NCBI GenBank assembly: GCA_043809745.1
Contig: JBDROU010000005.1
Location: 1 to 64,000, forward strand
Length of the DNA: 64,000 nt
Source: JBDROU01 sp043809745 [NCBI: bacterium]
GTDB taxonomy: Bacteria > Elusimicrobiota > JBDRMW01
Direction: 5' to 3'
A program made the position numbers and the translations under genes. Below are positions 25,569 to 34,778 of this stretch, piece by piece (the stretch's first letter is position 1; every line of letters starts with the position of its first letter). The notes under the pieces are model-generated. The model saw only the letters and a list, made by a program, of their open reading frames with translations, was not told where the DNA came from and searched no databases.

Positions 25569-26624
25569 CTAAATTATTAGCATAGCGTCGCCATAAGAGT
25601 AAAATCTGTATTTTTGCTCCAAGGCTTTTTCATATAAATTTTTTATTATTTTTTGGGATTCGTCAATAGCATCTTTTTTATTATGAATAAATGCAGCGGT
25701 TAAGAAAAGCGGGCCCGAATATGGCAGATGAAAATTTGTTACAAGCGCATCAACAACCTTAAATACATAACCCGGGTAAATAAATATCCGGCTGAAGCCG
25801 CTTTCAGCATGAACTAATCCGTTATTTTCGCCTACGGTTTCCAACGTTCTCACGACTGATGTCCCAACCGCAATTATCCTTCCGCCCTTTTTCTTAGTAT
25901 TATTTATTACTTCTGCATTCTCTTTAGAAACCTCATAGTACTCACCCAACATACTAAAAGAACTGAAATCGTCAACCTTGATTTTCTTAAAAGTAGCTAA
26001 TCCAATATGAAGCAGTAACCGTGCTACAGGGACCCCCATTTTTTCAAATTTTGATAATAAATCCTCAGAAAAATGCAGGCCTGCAGTTGGAGCCGCTACG
26101 GAACCTGTTTTGGATGCAAATACTGTTTGATAATATGAAGCATCCACCTCATTTGACTTGCGTTTTATATATGGAGGCAACGGCATAACTCCAAATTTTT
26201 TCAGATAATCATTTATCGGAATCCTGCCTTCCCAGCGAACCAGATAGGTACCTGCTTGAGTTCTGCTGATTACGGACAATTCATTATCTTCTTCTAAAAA
26301 TAGTTTTTCGTTCAGTCTAACGCCCGGTTTAAGGAGAACCTCAATCTCATAAGCATTATTTGCCTTTATAAAAAGGATCTCCATTTTTCCACCGGTAGAT
26401 TTCTTACCGACAAACCTGGCCGGCAGCACCTTTGTTTCGTTTATTACTAGACAGTCATCTTTTTTTAGAAAACTAAGCACATTATGAAAATATTCATTAA
26501 CAACCCCGCCTTTTTTTCTATCATAAACAAGAAGTTTACATTCATCCCGTTTTTGCAACGGCACTTGAGCTATTGATTCCTTTGGAATATCAAAACAAAA
26601 ATCCTGAGAGCCTTGTTTGGTCAT
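25569..26624 (-). CDS. queA: S-adenosylmethionine:tRNA ribosyltransferase-isomerase
   Basis: A 351-residue enzyme that converts preQ1 in tRNA to epoxyqueuosine using SAM ribosyl. Motifs: FDIPKESIAQVPLQKRDECKLLV, VINETKVLPARF, SVAAPTAGLHFSEDLL, LHIGLATFKKI, and GTSVVRTLET plus NFHLPYSGPLFL near the end. Length and motif order are standard. It abuts the HD gene with no gap. Confidence 0.96.
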   Translation of the reverse strand: MTKQGSQDFCFDIPKESIAQVPLQKRDECKLLVYDRKKGGVVNEYFHNVLSFLKKDDCLVINETKVLPARFVGKKSTGGKMEILFIKANNAYEIEVLLKPGVRLNEKLFLEEDNELSVISRTQAGTYLVRWEGRIPINDYLKKFGVMPLPPYIKRKSNEVDASYYQTVFASKTGSVAAPTAGLHFSEDLLSKFEKMGVPVARLLLHIGLATFKKIKVDDFSSFSMLGEYYEVSKENAEVINNTKKKGGRIIAVGTSVVRTLETVGENNGLVHAESGFSRIFIYPGYVFKVVDALVTNFHLPYSGPLFLTAAFIHNKKDAIDESQKIIKNLYEKALEQKYRFYSYGDAMLII

Positions 26625-26637
26625 AACATTAAAACCT

Positions 26638-27783
26638 TTATCTTTTATTAATACGCGTGCCTGGGTAATAGTGATTAAGTATTTTTCTGTATGAATATCC
26701 TCTTTCCGACATATCCTTTGCTCCCCACTGGCATAAACCTACTCCATGCCCCCAACCCCTGCCATGAAAGATGAAACCATTTTTTCTTCTTTCTATCCCA
26801 GTTATTTTCGTGCTCCTTAAAAGTTCCGGACCAATACCTAACCTGAATGCATTAGCATTTATCTCAAATCTCTCTCCGGGAAACCTAAAAATGAATTCTT
26901 TTGCCCTTCCTGATTCATCTTTTTTTGACACCGCAACAGATTTGATATTTTTTATCTTTGGATTCTTGCCCTGTTTTCTAAGCGCGCCGTAAATCTTTTC
27001 GGAGTCAATAAACCTCTTCCATTTATAGTGAGGCGATTTTTTGCAGCAACAATCACCCACCGCTCTTAAATATTCAATACTATCGGATCCTCCCCAAACC
27101 GAGTTTGCTGAAGAGGTCCTCCCTCCGCAGCAAGCATGGAAATATGTCCGAGCAAGCTCGCCTTCATATGTAAGAACCAGTCCTTTTGTTGATCTTACCG
27201 CATCTTTAATCTTCGAATCAGATGCATTCAAAGATCTGAATACCTGACAATGAACACCCGCGCATACATCAAAACCCTCTTTAGAATGCCTGCTCTTTTC
27301 CCTCAAAGCATATGTTCTAGAAATTATTGCTTGCACCATTAATGCATCCAAATTCCAGCCTGTTCCCACTTCAGCAGGCAGCACCCCAAGCAGATAATCT
27401 TCAACATCCATTTTATCTACAACAAGAAGATACGACTTTTGCGTTCTCTTAAGGCTGATATTTCCGTAATGCGTAATCCCGCAGATTTTTATGCCTTTGG
27501 ACATATGCGTTATAAATATAAGTTTTGTAAACCTTCTATCGCCGAAACTTACATAAGAATCATGAATCTTTAATGAATATTCCTTATCTTTTTGAAACAC
27601 AAACCTCTTTTTAGAATGCGCATCCTCCACAAGAAAATCCTGCGGCGCAGATATCTCAATCTGACGCTTTTCTATTATTTTTCCAACAGCGATATCTTCT
27701 GCAATTATTTGCGAAAAAGAAATGCCCGACAAAAATATTATGAACAAGAACTGTCTTGTTATTTTTTCAAAAAATCGCCTCAT
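26638..27783 (-). CDS. SpoIID/LytB domain protein, exported
   Basis: A 381-residue protein with a hydrophobic signal segment near the start, then a SpoIID domain: VDKMDVEDYLLGVLPAEVG, ALMVQAIISRTYAL, GLVLTYEGELARTYFHACCGGRTSS and a C-terminal HGRGWGHGVGLCQWGAKDMSERG. Related proteins are lytic transglycosylases or amidase activators acting on stem-less peptidoglycan. The ATG at 27783 follows GGAAAG and overlaps the queH stop as ATGA, so it is preferred over an earlier start. Confidence 0.87.
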   Translation of the reverse strand: MRRFFEKITRQFLFIIFLSGISFSQIIAEDIAVGKIIEKRQIEISAPQDFLVEDAHSKKRFVFQKDKEYSLKIHDSYVSFGDRRFTKLIFITHMSKGIKICGITHYGNISLKRTQKSYLLVVDKMDVEDYLLGVLPAEVGTGWNLDALMVQAIISRTYALREKSRHSKEGFDVCAGVHCQVFRSLNASDSKIKDAVRSTKGLVLTYEGELARTYFHACCGGRTSSANSVWGGSDSIEYLRAVGDCCCKKSPHYKWKRFIDSEKIYGALRKQGKNPKIKNIKSVAVSKKDESGRAKEFIFRFPGERFEINANAFRLGIGPELLRSTKITGIERRKNGFIFHGRGWGHGVGLCQWGAKDMSERGYSYRKILNHYYPGTRINKR

Positions 27784-28334
27784 TTCTTTCCTTTTTTTCT
27801 TTCTGACATACTGCCGCAACATCCGCAATATTTTTGGATATAGAGGCCTAATTCTCTTGCCTTATTTTTGCTCTGATAATATGAATGCCAGAACTCTCTA
27901 AAAACAAACGAAATATTATATTCATCCGATAGACGCTCACCTAAACTCTTAATAAAATTCGTATCCTGATAAAAACTAGAGAGAAGCGTTGTAGTGAAAA
28001 ACGGAATCTCTTGCCTGGCTGCAAATCTGGCTGCATTCTTCATTCTTTCTGTATAACAAAATCTACACCGTTTTTCTTTGCTTTCAGCATGCTTTTTGCT
28101 CCGTTCAAAAAAACTATTAGTATTTAATCCGTCACCGTATAAAATCTCATATTTTTTATTTGAGCAAAATATTTTGAACGCTTCTAATCTTTTGAAATAT
28201 TCTTCCTCAGGATATATATTAGGATTATACCAGTATGCCACAATGTCAAATTCCCGCTCCAGCGCATCTGACATTTCGGGCCCGCAAGGACCGCAGCAAA
28301 AATGAAGCAGTAATTTTGGTTTAGAAATTATCAT
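27780..28334 (-). CDS. queH: epoxyqueuosine reductase QueH (DUF208)
   Basis: A 184-residue enzyme that reduces epoxyqueuosine to queuosine, the non-orthologous alternative to QueG. The N-terminal LLLHFCCGPCGPE has C13, C14 and C17; the middle has CRFCYTERM; the end has YCGCCGS. These cysteines fit the [4Fe-4S] cluster and adjacent metal site of QueH. It completes the last step after tgt and queA in the same operon. Confidence 0.92.
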   Translation of the reverse strand: MIISKPKLLLHFCCGPCGPEMSDALEREFDIVAYWYNPNIYPEEEYFKRLEAFKIFCSNKKYEILYGDGLNTNSFFERSKKHAESKEKRCRFCYTERMKNAARFAARQEIPFFTTTLLSSFYQDTNFIKSLGERLSDEYNISFVFREFWHSYYQSKNKARELGLYIQKYCGCCGSMSERKKGKK

Positions 28335-29238
28335 CTATCCGAAGGTTTAACGGGACCGACTCTTCAGAAGGAGTTAACTGTAGCTGAATCTTATATTTTT
28401 TTGCTAATTCTTTGAGCCGTTGGGCAATTGTATCGCAATACTCGTCATTAGGGAAATCCGAATTTTGATACAACTCATTATAAGACGGAAACGCATCTAC
28501 ATAACTCTTTCCCAAGAGTTTCATCACTCGTTCTACATAAAATTTATTCTTTTTTCTGTTTAGACAAAGCACCGAAGGAATTATTAACTCAACACCAACA
28601 TTTTCTGCTTCTGAAAACAAGTTTTTGAGCATCTCCTTTGAATCATTCACATACGGAATAATCGGCATTAATGCTACGCCTGTCGGTATATCTTTAATTA
28701 TTAACTTTTCAATTATTTTCAAACGCTTTTGTGGAGGCGGCGCATTTTTCTCCCAAATATTTGAAGCATCCTCATCCATAGTTGATAATGATACCAGCAC
28801 AGTAAGCAAATCCTTTTTACATAATTCCTGCAGCAGCTCTAAATCTTTCAATATAAGCTCAGATTTAGTAATTATAGTTACGGGGCATTCATGTTTAAGA
28901 AGTGTTTCTAAAACTGTTTTTGTAAGAAGATACTTCTCCTCAATAAGCTGATAAGGATCGATATCTGCCCCCACAAGAAATGTGTACTGTTTGTCAGAAT
29001 TTGACAGAAATTTGTTTAGGTGATATATAATATCTGTTTTTATGCCTACATATCCGTGATAACCGGAATCAACAATATCAACCTTTTTTTGCCTTAATGA
29101 CCAACAATACTTACATCCGAACGAACACCCTGCGTAAGGATCTACAAATAACTCGTGCAAAAATTGTGGATGAGGCTCTTTTCTAGGCACGAAAGAAAAA
29201 TCAGGTTTCTGATGCAAATATTCTACCTTAATAGACAT
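28321..29238 (-). CDS. radical SAM protein, spore photoproduct lyase-like (COG1533)
   Basis: A 305-residue protein with the cluster motif CSFGCKYCW preceded by DPYAGC, then GADIDPYQLIEEKY, a TIITKSELILKDLELL segment, VSLSTMDEDASNIWEKNAPPPQKRL and GVALMPIIPYVNDS, as in the SPL/COG1533 group. The reaction is unknown; members with this architecture outside spore-formers are mostly uncharacterised. It lies between ruvB and queH and overlaps queH by 14 bases. Confidence 0.78.
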   Translation of the reverse strand: MSIKVEYLHQKPDFSFVPRKEPHPQFLHELFVDPYAGCSFGCKYCWSLRQKKVDIVDSGYHGYVGIKTDIIYHLNKFLSNSDKQYTFLVGADIDPYQLIEEKYLLTKTVLETLLKHECPVTIITKSELILKDLELLQELCKKDLLTVLVSLSTMDEDASNIWEKNAPPPQKRLKIIEKLIIKDIPTGVALMPIIPYVNDSKEMLKNLFSEAENVGVELIIPSVLCLNRKKNKFYVERVMKLLGKSYVDAFPSYNELYQNSDFPNDEYCDTIAQRLKELAKKYKIQLQLTPSEESVPLNLRIDDNF

Positions 29239-29248
29239 AGCAGTATCC

Positions 29249-30304
29249 TTAAAATAGTTCCTTAATTTGCTCTTTCGAATTTTTCTTATTTACTTTTGAT
29301 GATAGATAACCCATATGCTCTAAGGCGCGAGGAGTAGCAATCCTTCCTCTTTGTGTTCTGGAGAGGAATCCTATCTGTATCAGATATGGCTCACAAACAT
29401 CGCTGACTGTATCGATCTCTTCACTTATTGCTACAGCTACCGTCTCTATCCCAACCGGACCGGCAGCAAAATTCTCAATTATTACTTTCAGCACTCTTCT
29501 ATCCAGTGAATCCAATCCCATAGAATCGACCTCAAGAGCATCCAAAGCGATACAAGTAATATCCTTAGTAATCTTTCCTTCTGTTTTAACTTCTGCAAAA
29601 TCTCTTACTCTTTTTAACAAACGGTTGGCTATCCTGGGGGTTCCTCTGGAACGCTCAGCAATAATCATTGCAGCTTCCCTGTTTATTTCAACCTCGAGCA
29701 GCTTGGCCGAACGAACAACTATCTTTTCTAAATCCTCAACCCCATAAAACTCTAAGTGACCAATAATCCCAAACCGTTCACGCATAGGTTTAGTCAGAAG
29801 CCCGATCCTTGTAGTAGCTCCTATGAGCGTAAACTTAGGGATCGGAAGCTTTATAGTCTTCGCGCTCGGCCCTTGCCCAATAATAATATCCAGTTCAAAC
29901 GATTCCATAACCGGATAGAGCGCTTCTTCCACAAGATGGTTAAGTCTATGTATCTCATCAATGAACAACACATCCCCCTCACCTAGGTTAGACAATATTG
30001 CGGCCAGATCGCCTACCCTTTCAAGCACAGGTCCTGATGTTGCCCTGCATTGTACACCAAGCTCTTGAGCAATGATATAAGCCAGAGTAGTTTTCCCCAA
30101 ACCCGGAGGACCGTAAAACAAGCAGTGATCCAACGGCATCTTTCTCTTTACAGCCGAAACGATAAAAACTTCTATATTCTGCTTTAATTTATTTTGCCCA
30201 ACAAACTCGTTCAGCCTTTTCGGCCTGAGCGCTACATCAAATTTATTGTCTTCTTCTTTTCTTTGCCCTAAGACAATGCCTGTGTCTTCGTTAGTTTTTT
30301 TCAT
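29249..30304 (-). CDS. ruvB: Holliday junction branch migration helicase RuvB
   Basis: A 351-residue AAA+ ATPase with Walker [10 protein letters not shown] (65-73), Walker [11 protein letters not shown], the sensor [20 protein letters not shown], arginine-finger region and a C-terminal winged helix with [19 protein letters not shown]. Full length. It overlaps ruvA by four bases. Confidence 0.97.
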   Translation of the reverse strand: MKKTNEDTGIVLGQRKEEDNKFDVALRPKRLNEFVGQNKLKQNIEVFIVSAVKRKMPLDHCLFYGPPGLGKTTLAYIIAQELGVQCRATSGPVLERVGDLAAILSNLGEGDVLFIDEIHRLNHLVEEALYPVMESFELDIIIGQGPSAKTIKLPIPKFTLIGATTRIGLLTKPMRERFGIIGHLEFYGVEDLEKIVVRSAKLLEVEINREAAMIIAERSRGTPRIANRLLKRVRDFAEVKTEGKITKDITCIALDALEVDSMGLDSLDRRVLKVIIENFAAGPVGIETVAVAISEEIDTVSDVCEPYLIQIGFLSRTQRGRIATPRALEHMGYLSSKVNKKNSKEQIKELF

Positions 30305-30915
30305 ATCTTAACCTTTTGCAGTACCTTTTTTAGAAACTCCTCTATGCGTAAACCTTTAATTTCTTCTTCGCTAAAACTGCCAAAAATACGGTCTATTTCG
30401 CCATCACGGTACCCAAGTGCAATCAGGCTTGCTTTTGCCTGTGTATAAATATTATCTTGTGTATCCCTTTTCCATTTCTGTTTGCCTTCAACCGCAAAAT
30501 CTGAGATTTTATCCTGCAGTGAACTAATCAGTTTGCCGGCTGTCTTTTTTGTAAAACCAAAAATTGTGGTAAGCAACTCACTATCCCCAGTTTTTATTGC
30601 CTGCTTAAAATCAGCAAATGATTTTCCGGCCTTATCAACATACTCTAAAGCCTTCTTTGCACCCGTATTTGGAACATAATCCTTGAAGTAGTAGAAGGTT
30701 TCTTTTTCTGCTTTAGTTAAGAATCCATAAAGAGTAGTTGTTCCGCCATACATAGCCATTGCTTCAACCACAAAGAGTTTAGCCCTCTGCCCGATATCGC
30801 ATAATCTTTCACTTGTTGAAGCGTTTATAAATATTTCATATCCAATTCCGTTTACATTTATCACCGCTTGCTGTAAACTTTTCTCTGCCAAGATACCTTC
30901 AAGAAAATTAATCAT
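30301..30915 (-). CDS. ruvA: Holliday junction branch migration protein RuvA
   Basis: A 204-residue protein with the OB-fold start [19 protein letters not shown], and [13 protein letters not shown], followed by helix-hairpin-helix segments and a C-terminal domain III ([16 protein letters not shown]) that binds RuvB. The first HhH region ([13 protein letters not shown]) departs from the usual VxGIGPK but keeps its position. ruvC overlaps it upstream by four bases. Confidence 0.94.
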   Translation of the reverse strand: MINFLEGILAEKSLQQAVINVNGIGYEIFINASTSERLCDIGQRAKLFVVEAMAMYGGTTTLYGFLTKAEKETFYYFKDYVPNTGAKKALEYVDKAGKSFADFKQAIKTGDSELLTTIFGFTKKTAGKLISSLQDKISDFAVEGKQKWKRDTQDNIYTQAKASLIALGYRDGEIDRIFGSFSEEEIKGLRIEEFLKKVLQKVKI

Positions 30916-31409
30916 TTTATACTCCCTATCCTATTCCGCACCTTTGAACTGTTAACATGGCATAATGCTACCGCAAGCGCATCTGCCACATCATCCGGCT
31001 TTGGAATATCATTTAATCTAAGAAGCACTTTCACCATCTGCTGCATCTGGTTTTTCTCAGCGCCGCCAAAACCGGTCAAAGACATCTTTATGGTTCTGGG
31101 ATTATATTCAAACACCTGCATGCCGGATTGCTGAGCCAGCAACAAAACAACCCCGCGGGCTTGCCCTAACAAAAAAATTGACAAAGCTCTCTTTGTAAAA
31201 TATAATTCCTCTACCGCTAAAACATCCGGCTTATGCCGGTTTAAAACCTCTCTCATCCGGCTGTATATTTCAGAAAGCCTTACGCCTGTAAGATCATTCG
31301 CTTTTGTTTGAATGCATCCGCATTCTTCTAAAACGATACCCGCGTCATGCTGGGTAATAACCCCCCAGCCTGTATTGGCAAACCCAGGATCAACACCCAA
31401 AACACGCAT
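30912..31409 (-). CDS. ruvC: crossover junction endodeoxyribonuclease RuvC
   Basis: A 165-residue Holliday junction resolvase. Acidic active-site residues are visible in MRVLGVDPG (D7), LAVEELYF and KPDDVADALAVALCH. The ATG at 31409 follows AAGGTG and gives the standard length; the longer frame up to 31502 would overlap yebC and lacks family similarity. Confidence 0.95.
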   Translation of the reverse strand: MRVLGVDPGFANTGWGVITQHDAGIVLEECGCIQTKANDLTGVRLSEIYSRMREVLNRHKPDVLAVEELYFTKRALSIFLLGQARGVVLLLAQQSGMQVFEYNPRTIKMSLTGFGGAEKNQMQQMVKVLLRLNDIPKPDDVADALAVALCHVNSSKVRNRIGSIK

Positions 31410-31422
31410 GTTTTGCACCTTT

Positions 31423-32175
31423 TCAATCTTTGTTAAAATTTTCGATTTCTTCTTTTGATATGTCAAAATTTGAAAATACATTTTTGACATCATCATGTTC
31501 ATCTAAATCATTCATCAACTCTAACATCTGCTCTGCTTCTTTACCCGTAAGCGTTATATTAGTCTGTGCCAGCATAGTTATCTCTTCAGATGCTATAGGG
31601 ATATTCTTTTCTTTTATAGCTTGTGTTACCTTATTAAAATCATTTGACTGGGTTGTTATTTCGTACAAATCATTTTCTGCATTTAAATCCTCCGCGCCCG
31701 CATCCAGCGCAATACCCATCAATTTATCTTCTTCGATATCTTTTTTTTCAATTGTTATAAACCCCTTTTGATTAAACATCCAGCTGACGCACCCGCTTTC
31801 TCCAAGATTTCCCCCATGCTTCGTAAATATTCTTCTTATATCACCAGCTGTGCGGTTCTTATTGTCAGTGGTTGACTCACACATAACAGCAACGCCGCCA
31901 GGCCCATATCCCTCATACATAAGCTCTTCGAATACACTGCCGGGCAGCTCTCCGGTACCTCTTTGAACGGCTTTCTTAATATTATCCGCCGGCATATTCA
32001 CTTCGCGGGCCTGTTCCATCGCTTTTCTGAGCCTTGGATTATTATCAGGATTACCGCCGCTTTGCTTGGCAGCGACCGAAATTTCTCTAATTATCTTGGT
32101 GAATATCTTCCCCCGTTTAGCATCAACCGCAGCTTTCTTATGTTTTATACCAGCCCATCTGGAATGACCCGACAT
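31423..32175 (-). CDS. yebC: YebC/PmpR family protein
   Basis: A 250-residue protein beginning MSGHSRWAGIKHKKAAVDAKRGKIFTKI in the invariant family style, with RAR-like NNPRLRKAMEQARE and YEGYGPGGVAVM. Family members act as transcription regulators or, as recently shown, in translation of proline stretches. TGGAGGCG lies just before the ATG. It leads the ruvC-ruvA-ruvB operon, a common arrangement. Confidence 0.95.
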   Translation of the reverse strand: MSGHSRWAGIKHKKAAVDAKRGKIFTKIIREISVAAKQSGGNPDNNPRLRKAMEQAREVNMPADNIKKAVQRGTGELPGSVFEELMYEGYGPGGVAVMCESTTDNKNRTAGDIRRIFTKHGGNLGESGCVSWMFNQKGFITIEKKDIEEDKLMGIALDAGAEDLNAENDLYEITTQSNDFNKVTQAIKEKNIPIASEEITMLAQTNITLTGKEAEQMLELMNDLDEHDDVKNVFSNFDISKEEIENFNKD

Positions 32176-32249
32176 ATCGCCTCCATCAGATTCCTAATTT
32201 TATTGTTATTAATGATACAAAATTATTAGCCTATATTAAACCAATTTGT

Positions 32250-32308
32250 GGGGAAAATAGGGACTGTCCCTTCTGTCGTATCTCCAAGTAGACTGTCCCT
32301 ATTTTTCC
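32250..32308. repeat. REP-like inverted repeat downstream of an O-antigen ligase gene
   Basis: The left arm (from 32252, GGAAAATAGGGAC) and right arm (ending at 32308, read as GGAAAAATAGGGAC on the other strand) are inverted copies with a one-base length difference. The left arm also contains the palindrome AGGGACTGTCCCT (32259-32271 region), and a GTAG tetranucleotide sits at 32288-32291. The stop codon (TAG) of the adjacent minus-strand gene is inside the right arm. The 120-base gap up to yebC holds nothing else I can name. Confidence 0.65.
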
Positions 32309-34770
32309 AATGCATTATTTATTTCGCTTAGCGACTTTAACGCATCCTGATAAGCCCCGGCTTCATTAGGATTATCTTTGGTAACCGAAATAATTTTTTT
32401 ACATATATTTTTAGCATTCTCAAAATCATTGAGCTTCATATATGCTGCGCTTAAATTCCTCATATTTGCCACACTATTAGGGTATTTTTCTAAAACTCTG
32501 GAATACATGGACACAGCATCGGCATATTTGCCCATACTGAAATATACATTGCCCAAAAACATCAATGCTGTGCCGTGGTTCGGAGAAATCTCTAATATCT
32601 CTTTAAGCATTGATTCAGCTTCATCATATTGTGCCGCTTGAACCAGCAACTTTATATTTTCTAATTTATTATCTATCTCTAAGAAAGGATGCGATGTTTT
32701 TCCTGATCTTTTTAATGAGATTTCCAAATTCTGTCTGCCAGGCGCAAAATCCGGATCTATTCTGAGTGTTTGGGCATAAACATCTACCGCTTTATCATAC
32801 TCTTCTGTTGTAATATAAACCCAGCCTAAATTATTCCAGAAATCCCTTTCATCCGGATGAACTCTTACAGCACTTAAATATAAATCTTCTAGTAACTTAA
32901 AATTTTTCTCCTTGTCTTTATTGCTCTGTATATAGTTAATATAGATGTTGCTCATTCCAGTGCAGATATTTTCATTAAGAGGATTTATTCTATAAGAAAT
33001 GTTGTAAAATTCTAACGCCTTATCATATTTTTGCTGCTGATTACATATAGTGGCAATATTATAATATATCTCATCATAACCGCCGTTTGCCCTTAAAGCT
33101 TCCTCATAAGACCATACGGCCTTATCATAATCCTTAAGCCGCGCATAAGCATTGCCCATTTCGTAATTGTTGTTTACTTCCAACCTTCTGTATGAATGCG
33201 CTTTTTTGAGATATTGAATAGCATTATTCAACATCCTTTTCCCGCGATAATCCTCGCTTATTTCAGGATTCACTTTTTGTGAAAGCTTAAAACCTTTGAA
33301 AAAAGCCATCTGATGCGCCTGATAATTATATACCCTCCATATAAAAAACATCGAAATTATTATTATCAAAATACTCAATATCTTTGCCGTTCCCTTTTGC
33401 AAATTGATCTCCCTGACCAAAACAAAACCATGCACCTCATCATTAGCAACACCAACAACATTACCCATGAACCACCAGTATAGAAAGCACGGTACCGCAA
33501 AATGGAGCGAAACATTCAACAAATTATCAAACCACATACCGATCATACCAGCCGCCAATGCAACTATTATAAACCTGGACTCATTCTGATTGGCTTTTAA
33601 TTGCATAAAAGCTTTATAACTTAAAGTAAGAAAAGTTGCCAAAATTAATAAATACACACCAAAACCAATAATGCCAACCTGAGATAGTATTTCAAGCACC
33701 TCATTATGCGCATTATTTGCATGAGTCCTCAACTTGGAGAAGATTTTATCGTAAAGCAGCGTGCCTTGATAATACGGATAATATAATTCCAGCAGCCCCC
33801 ATCCAATCCCTATAAACGGATAACTGCGCGACATTTCCCAGCTGCTTTTCCAAATTAAAAACCTCTGATGCAGCGGATTGTAAATACCTGAAGCAGCCTC
33901 TTTTACTTCAAAAAATCTTTCTTTAACAGTTGGTGCGTATCCTGCGATATTACTCCTCGGCCAGAATAATACCAATATAATCACTAATGCAATTAGTAAA
34001 CCTATGAACTTCTTATTCTTGCTTACAATCGATTTATCTTTAACCATCAAAATAACAAAGAGAAAAACAATCCCAACTATCACACCAATCCATGAACTTC
34101 TTGTTAATGTACATAGCAGTGCGGCAAAGTATACTAATAAGGAAAAAAGCAATGCAAAACGGTAAACCATTTCCCTAGCAGAAAGGTAATAATACAACGT
34201 TATAGGAAGAAGCATTACTATATACGAAGATAAAAAATTCGGATTACCAAAAGTTGATACCGATCTTACTCCGAATGGATTAAGCACCTTTGGCCATATA
34301 AATTCCAAACCAAAATACTGCAATACCCCGTAAAAACAGGAAACAACTCCAACAACAATACTAATAATCAGAACCAAACTTCTTTGATTCTTCCTTACAA
34401 AATACACCGCTATATAATAAGCCAAGAATGAGTTTACAATAGTAAAAAAGTATCTATTACCGCCTTCGCTCAATGTTGAAAAACGAAAGTACTCAACCGG
34501 GTGCTTAATATATGAAACGACAACTGAAACCAAAGCTACAGCTGCAAATGCAGCAATGGGTATGTCTAAAGGAGTTCGTATTAATCTCAATTTTTTTGAG
34601 ATCAACGCATCTATAAGAAAAACTATTACTATAATAAGTATTGACGCATGAAGCAGGCTTATCTGAGTGTAATAAGGATTCCTGGTTAGGTCAGTGAAGA
34701 ATAGTAATGGGGTAACTATGAGTATAAAATAAACGACCCAATCAATAATACGGATACTCAACTTATTCAT
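32299..34770 (-). CDS. O-antigen ligase-like membrane protein with C-terminal TPR array
   Basis: An 823-residue protein. Residues 1 to about 480 hold about 13 membrane segments and a Wzy_C loop (TLTRSSWIGVIVG; FIGIGWGLLELYYPYYQG; THANNAHNEVLEILSQVGIIGFG with the expected histidines). Residues about 510-815 form seven or more TPR units (for example NYEMGNAYARLKDYDKAVWSYEEAL and MFLGNVYFSMGKYADAVSMYSRVL). Such proteins ligate or polymerise surface glycans; the periplasmic TPR part probably docks partners. It is paralogous to its upstream neighbour. The stop codon comes from a repeat. Confidence 0.82.
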   Translation of the reverse strand: MNKLSIRIIDWVVYFILIVTPLLFFTDLTRNPYYTQISLLHASILIIVIVFLIDALISKKLRLIRTPLDIPIAAFAAVALVSVVVSYIKHPVEYFRFSTLSEGGNRYFFTIVNSFLAYYIAVYFVRKNQRSLVLIISIVVGVVSCFYGVLQYFGLEFIWPKVLNPFGVRSVSTFGNPNFLSSYIVMLLPITLYYYLSAREMVYRFALLFSLLVYFAALLCTLTRSSWIGVIVGIVFLFVILMVKDKSIVSKNKKFIGLLIALVIILVLFWPRSNIAGYAPTVKERFFEVKEAASGIYNPLHQRFLIWKSSWEMSRSYPFIGIGWGLLELYYPYYQGTLLYDKIFSKLRTHANNAHNEVLEILSQVGIIGFGVYLLILATFLTLSYKAFMQLKANQNESRFIIVALAAGMIGMWFDNLLNVSLHFAVPCFLYWWFMGNVVGVANDEVHGFVLVREINLQKGTAKILSILIIIISMFFIWRVYNYQAHQMAFFKGFKLSQKVNPEISEDYRGKRMLNNAIQYLKKAHSYRRLEVNNNYEMGNAYARLKDYDKAVWSYEEALRANGGYDEIYYNIATICNQQQKYDKALEFYNISYRINPLNENICTGMSNIYINYIQSNKDKEKNFKLLEDLYLSAVRVHPDERDFWNNLGWVYITTEEYDKAVDVYAQTLRIDPDFAPGRQNLEISLKRSGKTSHPFLEIDNKLENIKLLVQAAQYDEAESMLKEILEISPNHGTALMFLGNVYFSMGKYADAVSMYSRVLEKYPNSVANMRNLSAAYMKLNDFENAKNICKKIISVTKDNPNEAGAYQDALKSLSEINNALEK

Positions 34771-34778
34771 ATATAAAC

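Noticed and set aside
31410-31502. Longer start for RuvC
   Set aside because: It overlaps yebC, adds residues unlike the family, and the ATG at 31409 has a good ribosome-binding site.
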